Source: Ectobacillus sp042610425
GTDB lineage: Bacteria; Bacillota; Bacilli; Bacillales; Bacillaceae_G
Direction of reading: 5' to 3'
Assembly (NCBI RefSeq): GCF_042610425.1
Contig: NZ_JBGJZM010000004.1
Span: 62,001 to 126,000, forward strand
Length of the DNA stretch: 64,000 nt
In this document: positions 18,448 to 27,003 of the stretch, piece after piece
Layout: the number at the start of each line of letters is the position of its first letter
Numbering within the stretch: the stretch's first letter is position 1
The notes under the pieces: generated by a model
Database searches by the model: none
What the model was told of the DNA's origin: nothing
Seen by the model: the letters and a program-made list of their open reading frames with translations, nothing else
Position numbers and translations under genes: made by a program

Positions 18448-19612
18448 TATATTCATTCTCATTTTGTTCCTCTTACTTGCTGGATGTTCGAATTATAAAG
18501 AACTGAATCAATTAGCCATTGTACTTGCATTAGGAATTGATTATAACGAAGACACAAAGCAATATGATATCACATTTCAGGTTGTCAATCCTCGCGGGGT
18601 TCCCTCAAGCTCTGCTGCTGGAGGAGGTGAGACTTTAGCTGTAGTAAATTTATCGGGAAGCGGATATACGTTAACTGAGGCTGCACGTAATACATCCTTA
18701 AAATTTGCACGAAAAAGTATATACTATCATACATCACTAATCGTAATGGGAGAGGCAGCTGCAAAAAAAGGTCTTTCTACTATTTTAGATTCAATTGAAC
18801 GTGATCCAAAAATTCGAGCGAATATACCTATTTTACTTGCACGTGATATAAAGGCAAGCAAGTTGCTAGAAATCATTCCTCCGTTTGATAAAATCCCGAC
18901 TAAATCTCTTCTTGGGAAATTGGATAATACTGTAACTAAATATGGTGGAAGTAATGGAGCAATGGTATATCAAGTAATTTCTGCTTTGAAAAGTCAAGGA
19001 AGAGAGCCTGTTATCAGTGCAGTAAGCATTTTAGGTAATCCAAAAAAAGGAGCGTCAAAAGCAAATTTAGAGAGTCTTGATGCGGTCTATACGTATTTGA
19101 ATGGAATGGGAATTTTTCATGATGGAAAACTAGTCGGATGGATGGATGGTGAACAAATAAAAACCATTCAAATACTAGCAAATAAAATGGAAACAACAAT
19201 TATTACGGTACCTTGTGGAAAAGGAGAGCATTTAACAATGCAAGTTTACCATACAAAGAGTAAGGAAGAAGTAAAAATAAATCAGGGTGTACCTGACATT
19301 GGAATCAATGTCTTTATGAGTGGATATATGAGTGAAAAACTATGTGTAAAGGACCTGACAAAAGAATCTGTATTGGGAGGTGTTCAAAAGCGTGCAGAAA
19401 AAGTAGTGAAAGCGTATATAGAGAGCAGTATAAAGGAAGCACAGAAATATAAAAGCGATATATTTGGTTTTGGAGAAAATATCTCCCGCTCAGATCCGAA
19501 AGTGTGGAAACAGGTACAAGGGGATTGGGATGAATTATTTGCTAAGGCAAATGTAAACGTAACTGTGAAGGTGAAAATAGAAGAAATTGGAATGCGTTCG
19601 AAACATTACTGA
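18425..19612 (+). CDS. Spore germinant receptor C subunit, lipoprotein
   Basis: A 395-residue GerC-type lipoprotein with a lipobox LLLAGC (Cys21) after a hydrophobic signal. It is anchored on the outer face of the spore inner membrane and needed for receptor function. Family motifs include YKELNQLAIVLALGIDY after the signal and the C-terminal three-domain fold ending near the AKANVNVTVKVKIEEIG segment. The start codon lies inside the A-subunit gene. A second ATG at 18437 has a closer AAGG and could be the true start. The B subunit follows directly. Confidence 0.92.
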   Translation: MKVRMKSSIFILILFLLLAGCSNYKELNQLAIVLALGIDYNEDTKQYDITFQVVNPRGVPSSSAAGGGETLAVVNLSGSGYTLTEAARNTSLKFARKSIYYHTSLIVMGEAAAKKGLSTILDSIERDPKIRANIPILLARDIKASKLLEIIPPFDKIPTKSLLGKLDNTVTKYGGSNGAMVYQVISALKSQGREPVISAVSILGNPKKGASKANLESLDAVYTYLNGMGIFHDGKLVGWMDGEQIKTIQILANKMETTIITVPCGKGEHLTMQVYHTKSKEEVKINQGVPDIGINVFMSGYMSEKLCVKDLTKESVLGGVQKRAEKVVKAYIESSIKEAQKYKSDIFGFGENISRSDPKVWKQVQGDWDELFAKANVNVTVKVKIEEIGMRSKHY

Positions 19613-19627
19613 GTGGAGGAATGTAAC

Positions 19628-20728
19628 GTGAAAGAGATAAAAATAAGTACCTTTCAGTTTTTTTATTTAGTCGTTATGTTTGAACTAGGAAGCGCTTCGT
19701 TATTAGATGTCGCAGCGCCTGCCAAGCAGGATGGTTGGATTGTATTATTAATAAGTGCAATGCTTGGAACGTTAATCTATTTTGTTTACGTAGCTTTATA
19801 TAATAAATATCCAAACATGACTTTTACAGGATATTCCAGAGAAATTTGGGGGAAATATGTAGGGTGGTTGGTTGGATTTGTATACGTCCTGTATTTTATC
19901 TATATAGCTGCAAGGGTACTGAGAGATTTTGAAGAGCTTCTCATGATATCAATATATCAACAGACATCCATTTTTTTACTTGGCTTATGTATGATTCTGA
20001 CGATTATGTACGGTATTTACAAAGGATTTGAAGTGTTTATACGATCCGTTTGGATATACTTTTTCGTGTATTTTTTTATTTTATATTCTATTATTGGTTT
20101 AGAAATCATTAGCGGTCTTATATCCTTGCAAAATATAAAACCCATTTTAGGTGATGGATTGGGACCTGTTTTTAAGCAAATATTTCCGATGACACTCACC
20201 GTTCCATTCGGAGAAATGGTGGCATTTACGATGTTACTACCATATTTACAAAATCAAAAGAAAGCCCGGAAAATTGGAGTCATTGCTATTCTCGTTAGTG
20301 GTCTCTTACTAGCAAACGATGCACTGCGTCATGTTGCCATATTAGGGGTAGACGTGGAACAACGAGCGATTTTCCCAATCTTAACGGTTGTCAGTTATAT
20401 TAACTACGCTGGCTTCATTCAACGATTGGAAGCGTTAGTTATTCTATTGTTGGTTATTTTAGGATTTGTAAAAATTTCAGTTTTCTTTTTTTGTGCTGTA
20501 ATAGGGCTAAGCGATTTATTTCGCGTATCAAAGCCTACGACACTTATTTACCCAGTCGGAACGATTATTTTTATCAGTTCTATTGTCATGGCTCCCAATT
20601 ATATGAATCATATTCGTGAAGGATTAAAAATTGTTCCGTATTATTTACACATTCCTATTCAATTCATTATACCTTGTTTACTTCTGCTTACCGCTAAGAT
20701 ACGAGGAAAAAAGAAAGTGACACCATAG
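19628..20728 (+). CDS. Spore germinant receptor B subunit
   Basis: A 366-residue integral membrane protein of the GerAB/GerKB type (APC superfamily fold, about ten helices), thought to form the germinant-binding and transport part of the receptor. The typical N-terminus ISTFQFFYLVVMFELGSA is present. I choose GTG 19628 because TGGAGGA lies 7 nt before it; the upstream in-frame GTG (19613) touches the C-subunit stop and would place the ribosome binding site inside the gene. Confidence 0.92.
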   Translation: MKEIKISTFQFFYLVVMFELGSASLLDVAAPAKQDGWIVLLISAMLGTLIYFVYVALYNKYPNMTFTGYSREIWGKYVGWLVGFVYVLYFIYIAARVLRDFEELLMISIYQQTSIFLLGLCMILTIMYGIYKGFEVFIRSVWIYFFVYFFILYSIIGLEIISGLISLQNIKPILGDGLGPVFKQIFPMTLTVPFGEMVAFTMLLPYLQNQKKARKIGVIAILVSGLLLANDALRHVAILGVDVEQRAIFPILTVVSYINYAGFIQRLEALVILLLVILGFVKISVFFFCAVIGLSDLFRVSKPTTLIYPVGTIIFISSIVMAPNYMNHIREGLKIVPYYLHIPIQFIIPCLLLLTAKIRGKKKVTP

Positions 20729-20776
20729 GGAATAGGAATAAACCTCCACTTTGTGTCACAATCAATCAAGCTTTCC

Positions 20777-20992
20777 TTAATTTTTTTTTCTTTTCTTCTT
20801 AATAAATGTAAGAAAAATAAATGATGTAATAAAAAGAAAAGTAAGTATATAATCTTCATTTTCCATTCTATGTTTTGCACTTATGAATGTATGTATCAAG
20901 TGTGTAGGATCTCGATGCTGTACTAAATCCAGTAAAAAAATTAAGGCTAGCATTGCAATACTTGTAATGATAAATATAATTAATGTTTTCAT
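20777..20992 (-). CDS. Small two-helix membrane protein, unknown
   Basis: A 71-residue protein of unknown function, convergent with the germinant receptor operon. It has an N-terminal helix (about residues 3-24), a short polar loop rich in His and Asp, a second helix (about 48-64) and a basic KKKRKKN tail. ATG 20992 is preceded by AAAGGA. It fills most of the 419-nt gap before the next gene. I recognise no family. It could be a sporulation-related small membrane protein, judging only by position. Confidence 0.5.
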   Translation of the reverse strand: MKTLIIFIITSIAMLALIFLLDLVQHRDPTHLIHTFISAKHRMENEDYILTFLFITSFIFLTFIKKKRKKN

Positions 20993-21147
20993 AATCAATC
21001 CTTTTTATTATTATTATTAACGGAATTATTGTTTCTATACGGTAAATAAATTATAGTAAATGGTGTAACAGGCGCACGATAGATGGATATGGGTTTATGG
21101 TAATGTGATAGAAAAACATTAGATTATGGAGAGGCTGGGATGCACAA

Positions 21148-22179
21148 TTGTTCTCATGGACGAGGAAATATTTTCAGAGCTATAGCTTTCAACGGGTTTT
21201 AATCTTACTGTTTTTAGCGCTCCTATTGTACAGCTTACGCAGCATGATCAACTTAATTTTACTTACTTTTATATTTACCTTTTTAATGGGTCGACTACAT
21301 AAATTTCTATCAACACGCCTCCAAAAAATCATCTCATTAAATCGTAAGTTTACGGTAGCAGTGTTATATATCATACTTGTTATTGCTTTATTCATAGTGA
21401 TTTATAAATTTTTACCGGTCGTCACCACACAGATTATTCAACTTGTAAAGCAATTAAAGGCATTTTATAATCACCCACCTAATGATCCCATCATTCTTTA
21501 TATTATTGACACATTAAAACAAAATGAACTTTCGGGATATACAACACAGTTTATTGATATGATGTACAAATATGCAACAAACGTGGGAAAACTAGGGTTT
21601 GATGTATTTTTATCGCTTATTTTAAGTTGTATTTATCTTTTAGAAAAGCCTAGAATTATTGAGTTCACGAATCGTTTCGAAGACAGTAAGATTTCGGCTA
21701 TTTTTACAGAAACGAAATATTTTGGGGAACGGTTTGCTAGGTCGTTTGGAAAAGTAATTGAAGCACAGTTCGCTATTGCCTTTGTGAATAGTATATTAAG
21801 TGTTATAGCTCTCTACTTCATGGGCTTTCCACAGTTAATTGGTTTAGGGCTAATGATTTTCTTTTTTGGATTAGTACCTGTTGCTGGTGTGTTCATTTCT
21901 TTACTTCCATTGTGTACAGTTGCATATACAATTGGTGGAATGATGTATATTGTATATGTCATTATTATGATTACAGTGCTCCATATGCTAGAAGGCTATG
22001 TACTTAATCCAAAGCTCATGTCATCAAAGACCAATTTGCCGATGTTTTATACGTTTACGATTCTTATTTTTTCAGAGCATTTCTTAGGAATTTGGGGGTT
22101 AATTATTGGCATTCCTATTTTTATGTTCTTTCTTGATATTCTGGATGTGGATACAAATAAACAAAAAAGCAACAAGTAA
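21148..22179 (+). CDS. AI-2E family membrane protein, second paralogue
   Basis: A 343-residue protein with the AI-2E/PerM family plan: N-terminal helices, a soluble stretch at about 95-150, and the C-terminal LVPVAGVFISLLP and GYVLNPKLMSSKTNLP motifs. It has no close match by eye to the copy at 15565-16668. The apparent start is TTG 21148, with GGAGAGG 13 nt upstream, which is longer spacing than usual, so the start is uncertain. It is monocistronic and probably has its own promoter. Confidence 0.85.
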   Translation: MFSWTRKYFQSYSFQRVLILLFLALLLYSLRSMINLILLTFIFTFLMGRLHKFLSTRLQKIISLNRKFTVAVLYIILVIALFIVIYKFLPVVTTQIIQLVKQLKAFYNHPPNDPIILYIIDTLKQNELSGYTTQFIDMMYKYATNVGKLGFDVFLSLILSCIYLLEKPRIIEFTNRFEDSKISAIFTETKYFGERFARSFGKVIEAQFAIAFVNSILSVIALYFMGFPQLIGLGLMIFFFGLVPVAGVFISLLPLCTVAYTIGGMMYIVYVIIMITVLHMLEGYVLNPKLMSSKTNLPMFYTFTILIFSEHFLGIWGLIIGIPIFMFFLDILDVDTNKQKSNK

Positions 22180-22285
22180 TGTAATATATTATCTTTGATT
22201 ATAAATTTTTTATCAGGATACATATTATGTTACTATGAATGTAGTAAGCTTCTATCTTTACAAAAATGAATGGAGGAATTTGTTC

Positions 22286-22951
22286 ATGTCAATTTTCAAA
22301 AGATTACGTGATCTAACATTGTCAAATGTATATTCTCTTATCGAAAAAGCTGAAGATCCAATTAAAATGACAGATCAATACTTACGCGATATGCAAGAGG
22401 ATTTAGAAGAGGCAGAGAAAAGTGTTGCGGCACAAATTGCTCTAGAGAAGAAGTTCAAATTGTTATATGAAGAACAAGAAGCCTTAGTGAATAAACGTGA
22501 TGAACAAGCAAATTTAGCTGTACAAGCGAAAAACATAGATCTTGCACGAAGAGCCTTGGAAGAGAAGAAAAATGCCGAGCAAAAACGTGATGAATATAAG
22601 GCTAGCTATGAGCAAAATAAGTTGGCTGCTGATAATCTTCGTGAAAAGCTTGAAGAAATGCGCAAGCAAGTGACCGAATTAAAAAACAAACGGGAAACAC
22701 TTGTTGCACGCGTTAATGCTGCAAAGGCGCAAAAAAATATAAACAAAGCTATGTCTGGATTTGATTCCAATACTGCACTTTCAGGACTTAAGAGAATGGA
22801 AGATAAGGCACTTCAATTAGAAGCAGAAGCAGAAGCGAGCGGAGAAGTGTATAAAAAGGAAAAATCTATTGATGAAGAACTGGCAAGCATGAGCAAAGAC
22901 AAAGAAATTGATGATGAGTTAGCACAATTGATGAAGAAATATGAAAAATAG
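22286..22951 (+). CDS. pspA: PspA/IM30-family envelope stress protein
   Basis: A 221-residue, almost fully helical, Lys/Glu-rich protein of the phage-shock protein A/IM30 (ESCRT-III-like) family. It binds damaged cytoplasmic membrane from inside as large oligomers. The N-terminal amphipathic MSIFKRLRDLTL segment and the EDPIKMTDQYLRDM motif are typical; a long coiled coil follows (about 30-150). ATG 22286 follows GGAGGA. It is first gene of a four-gene unit with DUF350, DUF4178 and DUF4247 proteins, so it is likely the membrane-damage responder of that module. No clear ECF-sigma promoter was seen upstream. Confidence 0.95.
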   Translation: MSIFKRLRDLTLSNVYSLIEKAEDPIKMTDQYLRDMQEDLEEAEKSVAAQIALEKKFKLLYEEQEALVNKRDEQANLAVQAKNIDLARRALEEKKNAEQKRDEYKASYEQNKLAADNLREKLEEMRKQVTELKNKRETLVARVNAAKAQKNINKAMSGFDSNTALSGLKRMEDKALQLEAEAEASGEVYKKEKSIDEELASMSKDKEIDDELAQLMKKYEK

Positions 22952-22978
22952 AATCTAAAAAAAGGCTTCGCATCTCTA

Positions 22979-23015
22979 CCAAAGCATGTTTTGGATGTAA
23001 GGAAACATGCTTTGG
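22979..23015 (+). repeat. 13-bp perfect inverted repeat between pspA and DUF350 gene
   Basis: Arms CCAAAGCATGTTT (22979-22991) and its complement (23003-23015) flank an 11-nt loop. There is no T-run. It may tune the ratio of pspA to the downstream genes by partial termination or RNA processing. Confidence 0.75.
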
Positions 23016-23042
23016 AACATACTTGTGAGGAGAGAAAATGCA

Positions 23043-23447
23043 ATGACGTGGATGAACGTTGTAGCCATGCTAGTCTGGACTGCTTCAGGAGCAGTCACCC
23101 TTTTCATACTTATGTGCATTGATTCTTTGTTTACAAAATATAAGGATTTAGCTGAGATGAAAAAAGGAAATGTCGCAGTTGCAACAAGATTTGCTATGAA
23201 ATTATTTGCGCAAGGATATATTTTGTCACAGTCGATATTGAAATCCAATGATTTATGGCAAGCATTGCTTGCTTCTGTTATTTCCTTTTTTATTCTAGTC
23301 CTTCTTCAGTATGTTGTGCAGTTTATGTTACAACGCTTAGCTGATTTTGATTTAGATGAAGGAACATTGCAAGGTAAGATTGCATATGCTCTCGTAGGCG
23401 GTTCCTTGCATGTGGTGGGAGCGCTTATTTTAGCTGCTTGTCTATAA
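23043..23447 (+). CDS. DUF350 (YjfL-like) membrane protein
   Basis: A 134-residue membrane protein with four predicted helices of the DUF350/UPF0719 family, including the paired repeat layout and the SFFILVLLQYVVQF segment. E. coli YjfL, also encoded next to a PspA-family protein, belongs to this family, so the pairing is recurrent. ATG 23043 follows GAGGAG; the frame is open further upstream, but no ribosome binding site supports a longer form. It probably acts with PspA at the membrane; the molecular role is unknown. Confidence 0.85.
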   Translation: MTWMNVVAMLVWTASGAVTLFILMCIDSLFTKYKDLAEMKKGNVAVATRFAMKLFAQGYILSQSILKSNDLWQALLASVISFFILVLLQYVVQFMLQRLADFDLDEGTLQGKIAYALVGGSLHVVGALILAACL

Positions 23448-23469
23448 TGATTTAAGGGAGAGTATACTT

Positions 23470-23976
23470 GTGGGTATATTTAATCGAATTAAAAATATTA
23501 TGAAGAAGCCAGAGCCACCAAAGCAGGAAAAAAGCGTTTTAACATTAGCTCTGGGAGATATTCTAGAGGTATCGTTAGTTACCTATGAAATTATTGGTAA
23601 GACGAGTTTGCAGAGTCGAAATGAGATCTTTTTAACATTACAAGATGGAAACACGATGAGATATTTAAAAGTAGAGAGCAGAGAAAAACTATATTATGAA
23701 TTGTATACGCCAATCGATGGACGTCTCGATTCTATTCAAGAAGTACCAACAACCATTCATATGGATGATGTAGATTATTACATGGAAGAAAATTATTCTA
23801 CTTATGTAAGTAATCAAGGAAAAACCCCTTTTCCCTCTTCCAGTGAACAATATATTTGGGAGTTTCAGTCTGACAATCATAAGCTACTACGACTTGAATG
23901 GCAGGATGGCCGCATGATGATGTATGAGGGAGAATCTGTTCTTACTGCTGATGTACAGATTATACGAGGAACATAG
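23470..23976 (+). CDS. DUF4178 domain protein
   Basis: A 168-residue soluble protein. After a basic N-terminus (residues 1-20) comes a beta-rich domain matching DUF4178: LALGDILEVSLVTYEIIGKT near 27-46, then EIFLTLQDG and YYMEENYSTYV, then a WEFQSDNHKLLRLEWQDG repeat-like stretch. GTG 23470 follows AGGGAGAG. DUF4178 genes are known next to PspA and DUF350 genes in other bacteria. Function unknown. Confidence 0.75.
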   Translation: MGIFNRIKNIMKKPEPPKQEKSVLTLALGDILEVSLVTYEIIGKTSLQSRNEIFLTLQDGNTMRYLKVESREKLYYELYTPIDGRLDSIQEVPTTIHMDDVDYYMEENYSTYVSNQGKTPFPSSSEQYIWEFQSDNHKLLRLEWQDGRMMMYEGESVLTADVQIIRGT

Positions 23977-23987
23977 GAGGGACGATT

Positions 23988-24758
23988 ATGCTAAAGCGGT
24001 TCGTTACTAGTATGAAAGCAGCCATAGCAGTTGTACTCGTTTCTTCGTTACTGTTTGGCTGTACGAACCAGCAATCAGTTAGTTCACTCTATCCTCTCGA
24101 TTCAGCCGTGAATAACGGAAGTCAGCAATCCTATGTTTACCGTGCTGAAAACAAAACTGTTCCAGAGGTAGCAAGTCAGCTGAGTGAACAGAAAAAGCCA
24201 GAACAAATTTCAAAAACAGACGATAATCAAATGTTTCTTGTCTATTCCGATGAATTATATAATATTCAAAAGGATAAAGATAAGCCGACAGATACATTAA
24301 TTGAAGTGAGTAATCAAGAATTTGTTCGAAATAATTATAATCCATCCTTTTTAGAAGGGTATTTGTTAGCCAGTGTATTGGATCGCGTATTTTTTCAAAA
24401 AGGGACGAATTATGGTGATTACCGGGGCTATTCAAACCGAAATACCTATAAACCAAATATTGATTATCATAAGCCGACTGTTGAAGAAAAGAAAACGCTT
24501 CCGCCTTTGACGAAACAAGGGGTAGGAAGTATTATTAAGCGAAGTGATTCGGGTGGGAGCGGTACGTCAGTAGGGTCTCAAGGGACGATTACCGATAAGA
24601 GCACACCATCAACAAATCAAAACCAGGGAAATGTTATTAAGTCGGATACACCATCTAGTAATGTGAATCCAAAGCAATCTACTATTACTCCTCCTAAGAG
24701 CAACTCACCTCCGAAAACAAAGGTGGGAAGCAAAGGAACCATAATAAAACGAAAATGA
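23988..24758 (+). CDS. DUF4247 lipoprotein
   Basis: A 256-residue secreted lipoprotein with signal and lipobox SLLFGC (Cys25). A globular part (about 50-155) resembles DUF4247, including the SNQEFVRNNYNPSFLEGYLLASVLDRVFF segment at about 107-135. A low-complexity Ser/Thr/Pro/Gly/Lys tail follows, with repeated GS-GTI(I/T) blocks (about 178-256) that may pass into the wall. AGGAGGG precedes the ATG. It is last gene of the PspA unit, so this module has cytosolic, membrane and external parts. Function unknown. Confidence 0.75.
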   Translation: MLKRFVTSMKAAIAVVLVSSLLFGCTNQQSVSSLYPLDSAVNNGSQQSYVYRAENKTVPEVASQLSEQKKPEQISKTDDNQMFLVYSDELYNIQKDKDKPTDTLIEVSNQEFVRNNYNPSFLEGYLLASVLDRVFFQKGTNYGDYRGYSNRNTYKPNIDYHKPTVEEKKTLPPLTKQGVGSIIKRSDSGGSGTSVGSQGTITDKSTPSTNQNQGNVIKSDTPSSNVNPKQSTITPPKSNSPPKTKVGSKGTIIKRK

Positions 24759-24760
24759 AA

Positions 24761-24799
24761 AGAAGCGATGAATCATCATAGATTCGTCGCTTCTTTTTT
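24761..24799 (+). terminator. Terminator between DUF4247 and MFS genes
   Basis: A 14-bp stem with one G-U pair (24761-24774 with 24781-24794) and T-run. It overlaps the end of the convergent MFS gene and is A-rich on the other side, so it can act in both directions. Confidence 0.88.
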
Positions 24800-25972
24800 A
24801 GGCTGTAATTCAACTTTCTTTTTAGTCACAATAAAATAGCCAAGCATGGCAAGAAGAATAACAAAGGTACTATAGAAGTATAGAGAACGAAATCCGATGC
24901 CAGCTGCAAGTCCTACGACAACCGATCCAATTCCTATACCTGTGTCAAATATAGATAAAAAGGTAGCTGTAGCTACTCCTTTTCGTGAAGGAGCTGCATT
25001 ACGAATGGCAATCGTCTGGAGAAACGGAAATAAAGTACCCCATCCAAGACCGATAAGCGCTGCTGATAGAAGAAATAAAAGTGCTGAATTTGCTGTACTT
25101 AACACGACCATGCCAATAGCAAACAAGAGAATTGAAGGATACATTACTTTATTTGCGCCATACAAGTCAAACCATTTCCCAGTAAATGGTCTTGAAAGAA
25201 TAAGTACAACTGCATAGACAACAAAAAAGTAGCTTGCTGAAGATGCAAACCCTATTCCTTTTGCATAGACAGATACGAAGGAAAGTATGGATGAGTATAC
25301 CAGTGCAAATATGGATGCCACCAATGAAATACGAATCGCCGATACCTCAAACAGATTTGAGAAAGAGAATTCTATATGTGGCACGGAGGGATTGTTTTCT
25401 GGCAAGTACTTTGGAATTTTAATTAATAAACCAATAAGAAGAGATAGAAAGGCAAATGAAGAGCTTATTATAAATAAGTTTGATATGCCAAAATTTTGAT
25501 AGATTGTTAATCCGATAAATGGTCCCAATACCATCGCTAGATTTGTTGACATGGTGAAATACCCCATACCTTCACCTATGCGGGAACTCGGAATTACATC
25601 GGCGACAATTGTTCCAGCCACCGTTGTTGCCATTCCAAATCCAATTCCATGTAAGAAACGTAGAACCAATAGACCGGTAATCCCCTGCGGGACAAAATAT
25701 AATAGTGCAACTACAAAAAAAATTAAGAATGATACTGTAAGAACAGTTCGTCTCCCCAGTTGTTCAATCCATCTGCCTGTTAATGGGCGTATAATTATTG
25801 CCGCAAATAGAAATACAGTAACTAGTAAGCCTGCTGAAGAAGCATGACTATGAAATGTTTGCATGGCATATATAGGTAGAGTGACGAGTAGACAATAAAA
25901 TACTAAAAACAGAAAAAAATTACTGATTGAGACACGGATGAAATTCGGTGTCCATAGCTTCGGTTTTGTCAT
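24776..25972 (-). CDS. MFS exporter, 12 helices
   Basis: A 398-residue major facilitator superfamily protein resembling Bacillus drug/efflux transporters such as YwoG/YttB. The loop 2-3 motif is visible as RPLTGRWIEQLGRRTVL and is repeated in the second half as RPFTGKWFDLYGANKVM. A VAGTIVADVIP motif lies in helix 5. ATG 25972 follows AGGAGG; an upstream in-frame extension has no ribosome binding site. Substrate unknown. Two palindromes lie just upstream, suggesting control by a TetR/MarR-type repressor not encoded next door. Confidence 0.87.
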   Translation of the reverse strand: MTKPKLWTPNFIRVSISNFFLFLVFYCLLVTLPIYAMQTFHSHASSAGLLVTVFLFAAIIIRPLTGRWIEQLGRRTVLTVSFLIFFVVALLYFVPQGITGLLVLRFLHGIGFGMATTVAGTIVADVIPSSRIGEGMGYFTMSTNLAMVLGPFIGLTIYQNFGISNLFIISSSFAFLSLLIGLLIKIPKYLPENNPSVPHIEFSFSNLFEVSAIRISLVASIFALVYSSILSFVSVYAKGIGFASSASYFFVVYAVVLILSRPFTGKWFDLYGANKVMYPSILLFAIGMVVLSTANSALLFLLSAALIGLGWGTLFPFLQTIAIRNAAPSRKGVATATFLSIFDTGIGIGSVVVGLAAGIGFRSLYFYSTFVILLAMLGYFIVTKKKVELQPKKEATNL

Positions 25973-26016
25973 GTACGTTCCTCCTGATAAATGTGAATCT
26001 TTCGTTAACAAATTAC

Positions 26017-26043
26017 TTACCTAGGTAAACTTATCATGATAAG
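26017..26043. promoter_or_regulatory. Two palindromes upstream of MFS gene
   Basis: TTACCTAGGTAA (26017-26028) and CTTATCATGATAAG (26030-26043) are perfect palindromes one base apart in the MFS promoter region. The first overlaps a TTACTTACC stretch like that in the TetR operator at 41489-41506. Confidence 0.55.
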
Positions 26044-26080
26044 AGAAAATGAGTCAAGAAAAGAAGAAGAAATGAGATTG

Positions 26081-26126
26081 AAAAAATGAAAGAACGTGCC
26101 ATCTCTTGCATAAGATAGCACGTTCT
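26081..26126 (-). terminator. Terminator of the dioxygenase gene
   Basis: A 14-bp stem with one mismatch (26091-26104 with 26113-26126). On the minus strand it is followed by a T-rich run. Confidence 0.8.
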
Positions 26127-26156
26127 TTACATTATTTTAGGTTATTTACCTACAAT

Positions 26157-26924
26157 TTAAAATTCTAAGCATAGATAACTTAATGTACCAAGATCATACG
26201 AACGGTTAATAATCTTAGCTTTTTGATTAGGATTTCCGCTTCCCATTGCAATAAATAATGGTACAAAGTGTTCAGGACGTGGAACAGCTAAACGAGCTTT
26301 TGGTGCTAATTTCGCATAATTGAAAAGGGATTGTAAATCATTTTTCTGGATATGATCGATTAACCAGTCGTCGAATTCCAAAGCCCATTTTTCAGGTGTT
26401 GCTTGATCCCATTCTAACATACCTAGGTTATGAACAGTTACGCCGCTACCAATGATAAGAATGTCTTCCTCTCTTAATTCACGAATAGCTTCCCCAATCT
26501 TATATTGCTCAGCAGGGGATAGATAAGGATGAATGGATACTTGTACAACAGGAATATCTGCTTCTGGATAAATTCGGTGTAATAAAGTCCAAGCGCCATG
26601 ATCTAAGCCACGTGATGTATCTCTCCTTACACTTATTCCGCTTTTTGTTAGCTTTTGGGCAAGCTTAGAAGCCACTTCGGAAGAACCTTTTGCACGATAT
26701 TTAATCGTATATAGTTCTGGTGGAAAACCACCAAAATCGTAAATGGTATCATATTCATCATCAGAAGAGGAAATCGTTAATTCACCGCTTTCCCAGTGAG
26801 CAGTAAATACAATGATTGCCTTTGGACGAAGTTGCTCCCCTAAATCTGCTAAAAACTGTGTATATGGTGTTTGCTCTATCGCAAGCATGGGCGATCCATG
26901 TGCTAAAAATAAAGATGGCATCAT
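26157..26924 (-). CDS. LigB/DODA-type extradiol dioxygenase (YgiD-like)
   Basis: A 255-residue class III extradiol ring-cleavage dioxygenase related to E. coli YgiD and plant 4,5-DOPA dioxygenase. These enzymes open catechol rings using a His-coordinated metal. Candidate ligands and catalytic residues are His9 (LAHGSP), His43 (TAHWES), His109 (GLDHGAW) and the PRPEHFVPL His near residue 217. Two adjacent ATGs start the gene after AAGGAGG. Its promoter carries an inverted repeat, so it is probably induced by an aromatic or quinone compound; that is inference. The MFS gene on the same strand might export a related compound. Confidence 0.9.
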   Translation of the reverse strand: MMPSLFLAHGSPMLAIEQTPYTQFLADLGEQLRPKAIIVFTAHWESGELTISSSDDEYDTIYDFGGFPPELYTIKYRAKGSSEVASKLAQKLTKSGISVRRDTSRGLDHGAWTLLHRIYPEADIPVVQVSIHPYLSPAEQYKIGEAIRELREEDILIIGSGVTVHNLGMLEWDQATPEKWALEFDDWLIDHIQKNDLQSLFNYAKLAPKARLAVPRPEHFVPLFIAMGSGNPNQKAKIINRSYDLGTLSYLCLEF

Positions 26925-26958
26925 AGTAATAATTCCTCCTTAATGTTACATTAGTTAA

Positions 26959-27003
26959 TTACTTTATGTAAGTAAGTATATAATGGTAATTATATTTCGT
27001 CAA
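26959..27003 (-). promoter_or_regulatory. Promoter and operator of the dioxygenase gene
   Basis: On the minus strand TTGACG (27003-26998), a 17-nt spacer and TATACT (26980-26975) form a good promoter. The inverted repeat TTACTT-N5-AAGTAA (26959-26975) touches the -10. The 12-mer GTAAGTAAGTAT (26968-26979, plus strand) recurs exactly in the TetR promoter. The remaining 254 nt up to tatC (27004-27257) show nothing I recognise beyond the tatC ribosome binding site. Confidence 0.6.
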
